NCBI GenBank assembly: GCA_903898715.1
Contig: CAIUGL010000043.1
Coordinates: forward strand, 1 to 64,000
DNA: 64,000 nt
From: an uncultured Cytophagaceae bacterium
GTDB taxonomy: Bacteria; Bacteroidota; Bacteroidia; Cytophagales; Spirosomataceae
Reading direction: 5' to 3'
A program made the position numbers and the translations under genes. This document shows, in pieces, positions 18,693 through 27,447 of this stretch. Each line of letters opens with the position of its first letter. The stretch's first letter is position 1. The notes under the pieces are model-generated. The model was not told the DNA's origin. It was given only the letters and a program-made list of their open reading frames with translations, and did not search any database.

Positions 18693-19718
18693 CTAGGTAA
18701 TTAAAACAGGCTTATATTTTTCCAAGTTCTTCAAGATCTCACCCGTACCACGAACAACCGCTTTCAATGGATCGTCGGCCACGTGTACTTTCAATTGAGT
18801 CTTCTTCTCGATACGTTTGTCCAAACCGTGCAACATGGCACCTCCACCGGCTAAGTGAATACCGTTGTGGAAGATATCACCAGAAAGTTCCGCTGGAGCA
18901 CGTTGTAAGGTTTCCATGATGGCAACCTCAATCTTCGTAATAGAACTATCTAATGCATAGGCAATCTCAGAATAGTTGATCAAAATTTCTTTAGGAATAC
19001 CAGTCATTTGATCACGCCCACGAATTTCAAAATCAGCTGGTGGGTTATCTAATTCAGGTAAGGCAGCGCCTACTTGAATTTTAATTTGTTCTGCAGAACG
19101 CTCACCGATCACCAACTTGTGTTCGCGCAATAAATAATCTTTAATGTCCCGCGTGAATTCATCTCCTGCGACACGAATCGAATTTTCAACAACGATACCG
19201 CTTAATGAGATAATCGCAACCTCGGTTGTTCCTCCGCCAATATCAACAACTAGTGAGCCATTCGGCTGTTCAATATCAATACCAATACCAATCGCAGCAG
19301 CAATTGGCTCATGTACCATGTAAACCTCACGTGCTCCAGCATGTTCTGCTGAATCTTTTACCGCACGTTTCTCAACCTCTGTGATGCCTGATGGAATACA
19401 AATAACCATACGTAAAGCAGGTGTGAAAAAGGAATTTCCCTTATCCATCATTTTGATTAAACCACGCATCATTAATTCCGCCGCGGTAAAGTCCGCAATT
19501 ACACCATCCTTCAACGGACGAATCGTTTTAATGTTATCATTGGTTTTCTCATGCATCATCATCGCTTGTCGTCCAACAGCCAATACTTTATTGGTGTTAC
19601 GATCGAGGGCTATGATCGATGGCTCATCGACAACCACTTGGTCTTTGTGAATAATCAAGGTATTTGCAGTTCCTAAATCGATTGCAATGTCCTTTGTGAG
19701 GAAATTAAATAGTCCCAT
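18693..19718 (-). CDS. mreB: rod shape-determining protein MreB (actin homologue)
   Basis: This 341-residue ATP-binding actin homologue forms membrane-associated filaments that direct lateral wall growth. Phosphate 1 motif DIAIDLGTANTLI is at residues 10-22, phosphate 2 motif DIGGGTTEVAIIS near residue 164, and the adenosine motif LAGGGAMLHGL near residue 290. The N-terminal GLFNFLTKD segment fits the membrane-binding helix. It is first in the mreBCD operon. The 5' leader carries a short GC hairpin followed by seven U. Confidence 0.97.
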   Translation of the reverse strand: MGLFNFLTKDIAIDLGTANTLIIHKDQVVVDEPSIIALDRNTNKVLAVGRQAMMMHEKTNDNIKTIRPLKDGVIADFTAAELMMRGLIKMMDKGNSFFTPALRMVICIPSGITEVEKRAVKDSAEHAGAREVYMVHEPIAAAIGIGIDIEQPNGSLVVDIGGGTTEVAIISLSGIVVENSIRVAGDEFTRDIKDYLLREHKLVIGERSAEQIKIQVGAALPELDNPPADFEIRGRDQMTGIPKEILINYSEIAYALDSSITKIEVAIMETLQRAPAELSGDIFHNGIHLAGGGAMLHGLDKRIEKKTQLKVHVADDPLKAVVRGTGEILKNLEKYKPVLIT

Positions 19719-19766
19719 GGCGTTTCAAAAAAAGGGCGTCTGTGCGCCTCCTAATTTCATAAAAAA

Positions 19767-19774
19767 CAAATTTA
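19767..19774 (-). promoter_or_regulatory. putative -7 promoter element for mreBCD
   Basis: Reads TAAATTTG on the minus strand, an exact TAnnTTTG match 48 bases upstream of the mreB ATG. Confidence 0.5.
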
Positions 19775-19960
19775 CAGATAAAAAATGACCTAATAATTTA
19801 TTTTATTTCAATTTTCTGCCAACTCTAAAAATAATTATAAAAAATAGCCTAGCATAGCTTGACAAACAACCAAAATCCTTCAAATATAGCTTATGGGTAT
19901 ATTACAATAAAATACACTAAAAATGATTTGCCAATTTAGCCAAAAAATTACCTAAAATAA

Positions 19961-19991
19961 TTTGGAATTATTATCTGATTTATTAGTTTTG
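19961..19991 (+). promoter_or_regulatory. complete Bacteroidota-type promoter for the AraC-family gene
   Basis: TTTG at 19961-19964 and TAGTTTTG at 19984-19991 are separated by exactly 19 bases, matching the TTTG-N19-TAnnTTTG architecture of Bacteroidota housekeeping promoters. It is the best-formed promoter in the window and lies 51 bases upstream of the ATG. Confidence 0.7.
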
Positions 19992-20042
19992 TCCAAGTTT
20001 TGTAAATCAAACTAGTGTTTAAAGCCAATAATTGCAAATTAT

Positions 20043-20969
20043 ATGGAAGATTATAATAAAATCATAGAGTCCCTTGGGGTGAAATTTATCAAGGCCCGCA
20101 ACATTAGAATATTACAACCTATTCGCATCAAAAATTACTATGATGTAGAAAACTCCCTCTTGATTTTGTACAAAGGAGAGGTTTCATTTGGGGAGGAAGA
20201 GACCCCAGTTGAGGAAGGCGATATGCTATTTATTCCCGGAGGTAAAATGATTAGCGTAACCTACGGAAATGCAGAAAAACCAAAGGCTGTTAACAACGAA
20301 GAATTCATGACGCATCGTGAATTGTATTTCGACCTGAACATGGATTCATCTCTTGTCGGCTCGCACAACAATTCATTTGGCATGGTCGCTTTCGAAGCTA
20401 AAGTATTTGATTCCGTTAATTTCTTTACATCGCTAGATATTCCTCCATTCTTAATTAAGAAAGACGAAAAACTTGCGCAAACGATCAAAGAGATCTTGCT
20501 CGAGGATATGTCAGACGAAATAGGGAAAGGTCGTATCATTAAAATCAAAACGGAGGAAATTGTTATTGAAGTTATTCGATACATTATTCAAAACCGTTTA
20601 TTCGTTGAGCAACTAGCAACGAACAGTACTTACTTCAAAGATCCACGTTTAATAGACATATTTGCGTACATCAAAGACCATATCGGTGGTGATTTGTCAA
20701 ACAAAGTGTTGGCCAATGTAGCGAATGTATCAGAGGACTATGTAGGTCAATATTTCAAAATGTTGACAGGTATCAATCCACAAGATTACATCGAATACCA
20801 GCGCATGGAAGCAGCTGTAGGCCTTCTTCGTACCACCAAAAAATCAATTCGCGCAATTGGTTCAGAGGTTGGCTATAAAGACACCGCCTATTTCTGCCGT
20901 CGTTTCAAAATGATGTTTGGTATTCCAGCAGGAAAAATGAGACGCCGCGAATCGTTAATGAATATCTAA
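20043..20969 (+). CDS. AraC-family transcriptional regulator
   Basis: This 308-residue DNA-binding protein has an N-terminal cupin-like domain (strands such as NSLLILYKGEVSFGEEETPV and EEGDMLFIPGGKM) and a C-terminal double helix-turn-helix: LSNKVLANVANVSEDYVGQY for the first, SIRAIGSEVGYKDTAYFCRR for the second, followed by FKMMFGIPAGKMRRRE. The ligand is unknown. It is single, divergent from mreBCD, with its own clear promoter and terminator. Regulation of mreBCD is possible from the arrangement but not shown. Confidence 0.9.
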   Translation: MEDYNKIIESLGVKFIKARNIRILQPIRIKNYYDVENSLLILYKGEVSFGEEETPVEEGDMLFIPGGKMISVTYGNAEKPKAVNNEEFMTHRELYFDLNMDSSLVGSHNNSFGMVAFEAKVFDSVNFFTSLDIPPFLIKKDEKLAQTIKEILLEDMSDEIGKGRIIKIKTEEIVIEVIRYIIQNRLFVEQLATNSTYFKDPRLIDIFAYIKDHIGGDLSNKVLANVANVSEDYVGQYFKMLTGINPQDYIEYQRMEAAVGLLRTTKKSIRAIGSEVGYKDTAYFCRRFKMMFGIPAGKMRRRESLMNI

Positions 20970-20987
20970 GCGTTTTGCTTCTTGCAT

Positions 20988-21019
20988 AAAAAAGGCCCGA
21001 TTTTCGTCGGGCCTTTTTT
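20988..21019. terminator. bidirectional intrinsic terminator between the AraC gene and rluB
   Basis: The stem AAAAAAGGCCCGA (ending 21000) pairs with TCGGGCCTTTTTTT (from 21007) around a 6-base loop. A-run on one side and T-run on the other let it serve the AraC-type gene on plus and the convergent pseudouridine synthase on minus, whose stop is at 21024. Confidence 0.9.
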
Positions 21020-21023
21020 TATG

Positions 21024-22592
21024 CTATAATAAGTATTTCAACTTCACTAACTCACGCTCAGTTAAGTAGCGCCAGCTTCCGCGCGGCAGATCCTTCTTAG
21101 TTAGGCCTGCAAACGTGGTACGATCTAGTTTTGTCACTTCATAACCTAAGTGTTCAAAAATACGACGGACAATCCGGTTTTTGCCGGAGTGAATTTTCAC
21201 ACCTATGACATAGCCATCGGGAGTTACCTTCGCCAAATCATCTACTTTAATTTCACCATCTTCTAAATTTAAACCTGCCTTGATTTTCTCAAAGTCCTCA
21301 TCGGTAAGTGGTTTATCTAATTCAGCTTGATAGATTTTTTCAATTTCATTCGATGGGTGAGTCAATTTATCTGCTAATTCGCCATCGTTTGTCAATAAAA
21401 TTAAGCCTGTTGTATTTCGGTCCAAACGACCCACAGGATAAATTCGTGATTCGCCCGCATTTTTCACTAATTCCATAACAGTCTTACGATCTTGAGGATC
21501 TTCTGTTGTCGTTAAGAAATCTTTTGGCTTATTTAATAAGACATAGGCTGGCTTCTCGCGGTTTAATCGGCGATTACCATATTTAACTACATCGGTTGGC
21601 ATCACTTGGTAACCCATTTCAGTAACTACCTTATTATTCACTTTAATTTCTCCCGCTTCGATCAACTTATCTGCATCACGGCGTGAGCAAATTCCTGCGT
21701 TGGCAATGAAACGATTCAAACGAACTTCATCCCCTCTTCTTTCTGTTTGGGCAATTTTCTTTTGAATTTTGGCAGGAGCACGTTCTTTGTAACGATCTAA
21801 TTTATATTGTGGGGTAAAGGCCGGCGCCTCATCATGTCGATTTCTGCTCTTAAACGTCTCACGTTGTGAAAATTTCGCTTTGCGGCCACCCTCTTCGCGT
21901 GGTGTAAACGAACGACGCTCCTCTCTAGGCTCAAAGCTTGGGCGTTCTTCACGCTCTTGACGAGGCTCGAAATCACCACCATCGCGACGGTAAGGCTTTG
22001 GCGAATTTTCGCCCCCATCAAATTCTTGACGCGGTGCGCGCGGCGGCGTAAATGGTTTCCCATTATAGGCACGACGTTCGCCACCTTCTGCACGAGGCGC
22101 ACGAGGCGTGTACGGACGATCGCTAGATCCTTCGCGGTTATATGGACGACTTTCACCACCTTCTGCACGTGGTGCACGAGGTGTATACGGACGATCGCTA
22201 GATCCTTCACGGTTATATGGACGACGTTCTCCACCTTCGGCACGTGGTGCGCGAGGCGTGTACGGACGATCGCTAGATCCTTCGCGGTTATATGGCCGAC
22301 GTTCTCCACCTTCGGCACGTGGTGCGCGAGGCGTGTACGGACGATCGCTAGATCCTTCGCGGTTATAAGGCCGACGATCACCACCTTCTGCACGTGGTGC
22401 GCGAGGCGTGTACGGACGATCACTCGATCCTTCGCGGTTGAATGGTTTACGTTCTCCTCTTGACTCGCTGCGCGGGCCTGTCGAACTATCTCCAAAATTT
22501 CTTGATGATGATCTGCTATCAGATCGAGATGCGGAAGCGTTACGCGGAGCATCTGAACGACGGTTGTCGTCCTTTTGAATTCTTTTTCTCAT
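21024..22592 (-). CDS. RsuA/RluB-family rRNA pseudouridine synthase with repeat-rich N-terminal tail
   Basis: The enzyme converts a specific rRNA uridine to pseudouridine. From about residue 290 the 522-residue protein has an S4 RNA-binding domain (RLNRFIANAGICSRRDADK) and a catalytic domain with the active Asp in YPVGRLDRNTTGLILLTNDG. The first 290 or so residues are a disordered Arg/Ser/Pro/Gly-rich tail. Residues 52-176 are five near-perfect 25-residue repeats with the core REGSSDRPYTPRAPRAEGG. Basic low-complexity tails on this enzyme are seen in other Bacteroidota and probably bind RNA. Whether it modifies the RluB site (23S) or RsuA site (16S) is not settled; RluB is the more likely. 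Confidence 0.92.
   Translation of the reverse strand: MRKRIQKDDNRRSDAPRNASASRSDSRSSSRNFGDSSTGPRSESRGERKPFNREGSSDRPYTPRAPRAEGGDRRPYNREGSSDRPYTPRAPRAEGGERRPYNREGSSDRPYTPRAPRAEGGERRPYNREGSSDRPYTPRAPRAEGGESRPYNREGSSDRPYTPRAPRAEGGERRAYNGKPFTPPRAPRQEFDGGENSPKPYRRDGGDFEPRQEREERPSFEPREERRSFTPREEGGRKAKFSQRETFKSRNRHDEAPAFTPQYKLDRYKERAPAKIQKKIAQTERRGDEVRLNRFIANAGICSRRDADKLIEAGEIKVNNKVVTEMGYQVMPTDVVKYGNRRLNREKPAYVLLNKPKDFLTTTEDPQDRKTVMELVKNAGESRIYPVGRLDRNTTGLILLTNDGELADKLTHPSNEIEKIYQAELDKPLTDEDFEKIKAGLNLEDGEIKVDDLAKVTPDGYVIGVKIHSGKNRIVRRIFEHLGYEVTKLDRTTFAGLTKKDLPRGSWRYLTERELVKLKYLL
22065..22439. repeat. five tandem 75-bp repeats inside the pseudouridine synthase gene
   Basis: Five head-to-tail units of 75 bp encode the 25-residue repeats. 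The marker GTRTAYGGACGAT recurs at about 22108, 22183, 22258, 22333 and 22408, exactly 75 bases apart. Copies differ mainly at synonymous positions and at one D/E and one R/S change. Because the unit is a multiple of three with few stops, long spurious frames are open on both strands here. Confidence 0.95.
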
Positions 22593-22657
22593 AAAATATG
22601 CAACATCACTGCTGGATTACATGGGGATATATTTCCCCTACTAATTGATAATTTCTA

Positions 22658-22665
22658 CAAATGTA
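22658..22665 (-). promoter_or_regulatory. putative -7 promoter element for the pseudouridine synthase
   Basis: Reads TACATTTG on minus. The resulting leader of about 60 bases contains a GGGGA/TCCCC hairpin (22623-22638) before the ATG at 22592. Confidence 0.45.
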
Positions 22666-22690
22666 CATGAAAATAATGAGCATAGCTTAT

Positions 22691-22698
22691 TACATTTG
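22691..22698 (+). promoter_or_regulatory. putative -7 promoter element for the porE-like gene
   Basis: TACATTTG, the same octamer as the divergent rluB element, 18 bases upstream of the ATG at 22717. The short distance implies a leader of roughly ten bases. Confidence 0.45.
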
Positions 22699-22716
22699 AA
22701 AGTTCTTACATCCACT

Positions 22717-24723
22717 ATGTCGCGATTGAATTCAAAATTAGCTTGGCCTTTCATCATTATCCTGATTATTTCAATCGGATCTGGGTGCAGTTTATTGCAA
22801 TCTGTCTCGCAGAAAGGACAAAACTATTTTGAACGAGGAGAGTATGAATGGGCAATCCAAACATTAAAACCTCTTGCCGCTAAAAAGGCACTAGATAATC
22901 AATCTGCCTATATAATTGGGGAATCTTACCGACTTTCAAATCGAATCAGTCTAGCGCTACCCTTCTTAGAAAAAGCATTACAAGCCGGCATTCCGGACGA
23001 CTTACTCGCCTACCACATCGCTATGGCGGCCAAATCAACAGGCGACTACACCAAAGCAAAATCTTACCTCGAAAAATTCTTACTAACAAAACCTAGTCGG
23101 CCTAATCAAATAAAAGCCGAAATGGAATTGGAAAACTTGAGTAAAATACCCGAATTGCTCAACCAAAAAAGCCTAGTACAAGTGTATCCCATCGTTGGAA
23201 ATACCGCTCAAACAGAGTTTGCGCCTGTTTTGCAAGGCACCAACCTGCTTTTTACAAGCTCAAGCAAACCCTTGATTTATAAAAATAATGGCCTCCCGTT
23301 CTTAGGATTGGTTTCCGCACCGTTGAAATCTGATTTGGAGATTGGCACACCTACTTTATTTAGCCAAAAAATCTATTTAGAAAACGCCAACGATGGCACT
23401 CCGGCCTTCACACATGATGGCAAAAAAATGGTTTTTGCCAGAGGAAATACGGGAAAAAAAGATGCATCCCCCGATGTGGATTTATTCATTTCTACCAAGA
23501 TAGGAGATTCATGGTCGGCCCCAGAGCGACTTGCTATCTCAGATTCAATCGCCTGGGATGGAAGCCCATGCTTTTCAACCGATGACCGAACACTCTATTT
23601 CAGCTCTAACCGCAGAGGTGGTAAAGGTGGATTAGATTTGTATCGCGTGAACATTGATAATTCAGGGAGGTTCGGCCGACCGATCAACATGGGATCTACC
23701 ATAAATACTCCGGGAGATGAAGCATTTCCACAGGTGAGTGATGCGGGTAAATTGTATTTTGCTTCCGATGGGCACCCCTCCATCGGTGGTCTAGATTTAT
23801 TTGTAGCAAGTCGTAACGAGAATGAAATCGTTGTGGAACATTTAGGTGCACCTATTAATTCGATTGGTGATGATTTTGCCATTTGCTTTGCTGATTCTAC
23901 CTCTGGTTATTTTAGTTCTAATAGACCCGGAGGCAAAGGAGATGATGACATTTATTATTTCAAATCTCCTCAAGCTGAAAATACGTGGTGGGGTATCGAA
24001 AATCCGCAAAAACCAAAGGAAAGCCCAGGCCACAAAACAATCGCGTATCATTTGAAAACGCGCGTTGTAAATCTGGAGGGGAAAGCCATCCCTGGTGCTA
24101 GTGTCAGCATTAAGCGCGATAATGAAGACGCGCAGGTATTCAGCTCTGATAAACAGGGGTATTTGCCCATTTTTGACTTACAGGAGACAGATGAACTAAA
24201 CTTTAAGGGCTCCAAAGATTCTTACCTAACTGTTCGGAATTCATTCTCCATGCAAGGACGAATTATTCCTTTGAACAAATTGTTTAAGGAACAAACAGAT
24301 ACAACTTACACCTTTGAATTGGCGATGGATCAACCGGAAGTAGGTCAAGAAATATCGCAGTTATACGGCATTCACTCCATATACTACAATGTTAATAAAT
24401 CAGACATCCGGCCAGATGCAGCTGAAGAATTGGATAAGGTCGTTTACTTCTTGAATGACAACCCACAAATCAATTTAGAATTAGGTGCACATACGGATGC
24501 CCGGTCAACTAAAGCATATAATCAAAAATTATCGCAAGAAAGAGCTGAGTCTGCGGTTAATTATATTATTGCCAAAGGCATTAACCCACAACGAATCAAA
24601 CCGAAAGGCTATGGCGAAAGTCAGTTATTAAATGGCTGTGTAGATGGCGTTGATTGCCCTGAGGAGATGCACCAACAAAACCGACGGACGGAATTCAGAA
24701 TTACCCAAATCAAAATCGATTAA
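22717..24723 (+). CDS. PorE-like OmpA-family lipoprotein with TPR, beta-propeller and carboxypeptidase-regulatory domains
   Basis: This 668-residue lipoprotein has the domain order of the type IX secretion component PorE: signal peptide with lipobox (ISIGSGC), TPR-like helices (about 30-150), PD40/WD40-like propeller (about 150-420; blades such as DDRTLYFSSNRRGGKGGLDL), a carboxypeptidase-regulatory-like domain (about 440-530), and an OmpA C-terminal domain (about 550-668; ELGAHTDARSTKAYNQKLSQ) that binds peptidoglycan. PorE is thought to anchor the secretion machine to the cell wall. The start is ATG 22717; the upstream TTG at 22645 would bury the signal peptide. Other OmpA-propeller paralogues exist in these bacteria, so PorE is likely but not certain. 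pyrC begins 1 base after the stop. Confidence 0.8.
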   Translation: MSRLNSKLAWPFIIILIISIGSGCSLLQSVSQKGQNYFERGEYEWAIQTLKPLAAKKALDNQSAYIIGESYRLSNRISLALPFLEKALQAGIPDDLLAYHIAMAAKSTGDYTKAKSYLEKFLLTKPSRPNQIKAEMELENLSKIPELLNQKSLVQVYPIVGNTAQTEFAPVLQGTNLLFTSSSKPLIYKNNGLPFLGLVSAPLKSDLEIGTPTLFSQKIYLENANDGTPAFTHDGKKMVFARGNTGKKDASPDVDLFISTKIGDSWSAPERLAISDSIAWDGSPCFSTDDRTLYFSSNRRGGKGGLDLYRVNIDNSGRFGRPINMGSTINTPGDEAFPQVSDAGKLYFASDGHPSIGGLDLFVASRNENEIVVEHLGAPINSIGDDFAICFADSTSGYFSSNRPGGKGDDDIYYFKSPQAENTWWGIENPQKPKESPGHKTIAYHLKTRVVNLEGKAIPGASVSIKRDNEDAQVFSSDKQGYLPIFDLQETDELNFKGSKDSYLTVRNSFSMQGRIIPLNKLFKEQTDTTYTFELAMDQPEVGQEISQLYGIHSIYYNVNKSDIRPDAAEELDKVVYFLNDNPQINLELGAHTDARSTKAYNQKLSQERAESAVNYIIAKGINPQRIKPKGYGESQLLNGCVDGVDCPEEMHQQNRRTEFRITQIKID

Positions 24724-24724
24724 C

Positions 24725-26062
24725 ATGGCCCAGTATCTTTTGCAGCATGCACACATTGTCAATGAAGGAAAAATAAATGCGGGAGACATACGAATTAAAC
24801 ATGGCCGAATTGACCAAATTGCATCGCAAATCAGTGCTACTCCAGCGGATACAGTAATCGATTTGACAGGGAAATATATCTTCCCAGGCATGATTGATGA
24901 TCAGGTCCATTTCAGAGAACCTGGTTTGACCCATAAAGCGACCATCGCCAGTGAAGCGCGCGCTGCAGTTGCTGGCGGAGTGACTTCGTTTATGGAAATG
25001 CCGAATACCGTTCCCAATGCATTGACTCAAGCATTATTAGCAGATAAATACCACATTGCACAGGAGAGTTCGTTGGCCAACTACTCTTTTTTCATGGGAG
25101 CGGCTAATGACAATTTGGAAGAAGTGCTGAAAACCAATAAGGAAAATGTATGTGGAATAAAGGTATTTATGGGTTCTAGTACCGGAAACATGTTGGTCGA
25201 TAACATGAAAACGCTGGAAACTCTATTTGCCAGCAGTGACATGCTGATCGCTACACATTGCGAAGATGAAGCGACCGTGCGTGCACGATTGGAATTATTC
25301 CGCGCGAAATATCCAGAGGATGCACCTTCATTTATTCATCCATTAATTCGAAATGAAGAGGCTTGTTATTTATCTTCTTCGATGGCAGTGGATTTAGCCA
25401 AAAAATCAAATACTCGTTTACATATTCTTCACATTACAACAGCGGAGGAACTTGCTTTATTTGAGACGGGCAAACCTGTCAAAGATAAACGCATCACCTC
25501 GGAAGCTTGCGTACATCATCTGTGGTTTGATGCATCGGATTATGAAACGCTAGGCGACCTAATCAAATGTAATCCGGCTATAAAAGAAGCCAGACACCGA
25601 CAAGCCATTCGGGCGGCATTGCAATCTGGTGCCATTGATGTCATTGCAACAGACCACGCACCACATACCTGGGAAGAAAAACAACAAGGATATTGGAAGT
25701 CCCCATCCGGCTTGCCTTTGGTGCAACATCCTTTATTGATGTTATTAGAGATGTCGGCAGAAGGTGTCCTCACCCTAGAACAAATCGCAGAAAAAACAGC
25801 ACATCATGTCGCCGAGTGTTTCCAAATCTCGGAGCGGGGATATATTCGGGAGGGATATTGGGCTGATTTGGCGATTGTAGATATGCAAAAGCCGTATACG
25901 GTTACTAAATCAAATCTTGCATATCAATGCGGTTGGTCTCCACTCGAGGGCCATACATTTGCCCATAGCATAAGCCACACATTTGTGTCAGGACATCTAG
26001 CCTATCAAGCAGGGAAATTTGATCTTTCGAAAAAAGGGGAACGTCTTTTATTTACGCGCTAG
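24725..26062 (+). CDS. pyrC: dihydroorotase (class I)
   Basis: This 445-residue amidohydrolase cyclises carbamoyl-aspartate to dihydroorotate in pyrimidine synthesis. Metal-site motifs are visible: DDQVHFREPGLTHK near residue 60, THCEDEATV near 180, LHILHITTAEE near 240, and ATDHAPHTWEEK near 310. The first motif has Gln where many class I enzymes have His (DxHxH); this DDQVH form is familiar in Bacteroidota dihydroorotases, so activity is not in doubt for that reason. The carboxylated Lys expected in class I appears replaced or displaced in this group. The ATG at 24725 follows the porE-like stop by 1 base; an upstream frame start at 24644 lies inside that gene and is rejected. Confidence 0.92.
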   Translation: MAQYLLQHAHIVNEGKINAGDIRIKHGRIDQIASQISATPADTVIDLTGKYIFPGMIDDQVHFREPGLTHKATIASEARAAVAGGVTSFMEMPNTVPNALTQALLADKYHIAQESSLANYSFFMGAANDNLEEVLKTNKENVCGIKVFMGSSTGNMLVDNMKTLETLFASSDMLIATHCEDEATVRARLELFRAKYPEDAPSFIHPLIRNEEACYLSSSMAVDLAKKSNTRLHILHITTAEELALFETGKPVKDKRITSEACVHHLWFDASDYETLGDLIKCNPAIKEARHRQAIRAALQSGAIDVIATDHAPHTWEEKQQGYWKSPSGLPLVQHPLLMLLEMSAEGVLTLEQIAEKTAHHVAECFQISERGYIREGYWADLAIVDMQKPYTVTKSNLAYQCGWSPLEGHTFAHSISHTFVSGHLAYQAGKFDLSKKGERLLFTR

Positions 26063-26064
26063 CC

Positions 26065-26733
26065 TTATAGAATCTCGTCAAAAAAGACGCGCATATAGAA
26101 ACCTAGTGATTGATTTCGTAGTTCGCCAGGCTCAGTTGAAATATTCATTAAGCCCGTTTGATACGTAAGACCAAACGAAACAAAATTTTGGGTAACAACA
26201 CCAATACCTACTTTCAATCCCATGTCTAAGCGACGAATATCACGAGAAAAACTTTCTCCTGTCGTGGTAGTAGTAGCAAAACTGCCTGAAGGTGTCTGCG
26301 CACGTCTCTCGTAGGTTGAATTGTCCCAAAGACCTACGCCTAAATAAGGTCCTCCCCAAATAGAATAACCACTTCCAAATTCAGAAAGGCTACCCAACTT
26401 GATTTCAAAGTTTGGACTAACATCAAGGTATTGTGTGGTAATGTTGCGTTTCGTGTATGCGGAATCAGAAAATATTGTTTTCCCACTGAAGCCCCGTTGA
26501 GATAAAGATAATTGAGGGCTGAAATTGACCCGCGATGTAATGGGAAACTGAATTCCTAATCCTAATTCTAAGGAAGGCTTAAAGTAATACGATTCGTTTG
26601 AAACGCCACTGCCAACAAATCGAGCGGATTTTGCCTCTAAATGAAAGATCTTTTTGGGCTTGTATTTTTGGGCAGCAACTTGGCCTACAAATGCAAAAAT
26701 GGCAATAGTGAGCAGCGTAATTTGACGTAACAT
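26065..26733 (-). CDS. outer-membrane beta-barrel-like protein, function unknown
   Basis: This 222-residue protein has a signal peptide (LLTIAIFAFVGQVAAQ) and then alternating amphipathic strands ending FYMRVFFDEIL, typical of small porin-like or outer-membrane barrel proteins. The ATG at 26733 fits the signal peptide; a TTG at 26760 would add 9 residues. Repeated aromatic strand patterns (RVNFSPQLSLSQRGFSG, FVSFGLTYQTGLMN) support a barrel. It has no gene partner on its strand; it converges with pyrC (2-base gap) and diverges from rnhB. No function is assigned. Confidence 0.7.
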   Translation of the reverse strand: MLRQITLLTIAIFAFVGQVAAQKYKPKKIFHLEAKSARFVGSGVSNESYYFKPSLELGLGIQFPITSRVNFSPQLSLSQRGFSGKTIFSDSAYTKRNITTQYLDVSPNFEIKLGSLSEFGSGYSIWGGPYLGVGLWDNSTYERRAQTPSGSFATTTTTGESFSRDIRRLDMGLKVGIGVVTQNFVSFGLTYQTGLMNISTEPGELRNQSLGFYMRVFFDEIL

Positions 26734-26789
26734 AAGGATACCTTTGGAAATAATCTTCAATTTTAACCCATATTTATGTAATCACCAAC

Positions 26790-26797
26790 TAATTTTG
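26790..26797 (+). promoter_or_regulatory. putative -7 promoter element for rnhB
   Basis: TAATTTTG, an exact TAnnTTTG match 17 bases upstream of the rnhB ATG, flanked by an imperfect inverted repeat of AACCCAT and AATGGGT. Confidence 0.4.
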
Positions 26798-26814
26798 ATT
26801 AATGGGTACATTAT

Positions 26815-27423
26815 ATGCAAAATAAAGTGAGTGAACTTTTGGCGTTTTATTCAGCCGATGGGGTTGAGGCCGGACTTGATGAGGCAGGTCGCGGATGCTT
26901 AGCAGGGCCCGTAGTTGCGGCTGCCGTAATTTTACCCAAAGACTTTTACCACCCTTTACTAACTGACTCGAAGAAATTATCTTCCAAACAGCGCGACACG
27001 CTGATTGACATCATCAAAAATCAGTCGATTGCCTATGCCATCGCAGAAGTAGACCACGCAAAAATTGACGAAATCAATATTTATAAAGCGAGTGTTCTAG
27101 CTATGCACCGCGCCGTGGACCAACTTATCATTCGGCCAGACCATTTATTGGTAGACGGTAACCGGTTCATTGAATATCCGTTTATCGCGCATACCTGCAT
27201 CGTAAAAGGCGACTCGAAATTTTTTTCCATCGCAGCTGCATCGATTTTAGCTAAAACCTATCGAGATCAATGGATGAAAGACGCAGCGAAGCAATTTCCT
27301 GGCTATGGCTGGGAACGAAATGCAGGGTATCCGACGATCGAACATCGAAAAGCAGTCATACAACATGGCCCTACTCCTATTCACCGAAAAACCTTTCGTG
27401 TAGAAATAAAAGAAAAAGCCTAA
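26815..27423 (+). CDS. rnhB: ribonuclease HII
   Basis: This 202-residue enzyme cuts RNA in RNA-DNA hybrids, removing misincorporated ribonucleotides. The Asp-Glu metal motif is in [18 protein letters not shown] near residue 20, the third Asp in LLVDGNRFI, and the C-terminal region has [14 protein letters not shown] and [11 protein letters not shown]. Length and motif order are typical. The ATG at 26815 is the only good start. The secreted subtilase gene follows 24 bases later. Confidence 0.95.
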   Translation: MQNKVSELLAFYSADGVEAGLDEAGRGCLAGPVVAAAVILPKDFYHPLLTDSKKLSSKQRDTLIDIIKNQSIAYAIAEVDHAKIDEINIYKASVLAMHRAVDQLIIRPDHLLVDGNRFIEYPFIAHTCIVKGDSKFFSIAAASILAKTYRDQWMKDAAKQFPGYGWERNAGYPTIEHRKAVIQHGPTPIHRKTFRVEIKEKA

Positions 27424-27447
27424 ATTGAGCATAAATTTATTTGCTAC

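Larger units (their letters stand above)
19719..20042. other. 324-bp AT-rich divergent intergenic region between mreB and the AraC gene
   Basis: The longest gene-free stretch in the window. It holds the mreB leader with a possible attenuator (19719-19751), an mreB -7 element on minus (19767-19774), a strongly AT-rich middle with no open reading frame I can support, and a well-formed promoter for the AraC-type gene on plus (19961-19991). No tRNA or known small RNA was recognised. Confidence 0.7.

Noticed and set aside
19719-20042. Small RNA or riboswitch in the longest gene-free stretch
   Set aside because: No known fold or conserved motif was recognised; the region is AT-rich and its features fit ordinary promoters plus a weak hairpin.
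22065-22439. Tandem repeats considered as a CRISPR array
   Set aside because: Units abut with no unique spacers, lie in a coding frame, and encode a regular peptide repeat.
21797-22552. Long open frames on both strands within the pseudouridine synthase repeats
   Set aside because: They are produced by a repeat unit of 75 bases (multiple of three, few stops). Their products are low-complexity and match no family, while the minus-strand S4/catalytic frame is clear.
24725-26062. Dihydroorotase with His-to-Gln at the first metal motif as a dead enzyme
   Set aside because: The DDQVHFREPG form is familiar in Bacteroidota dihydroorotases and the other metal-site motifs are present.
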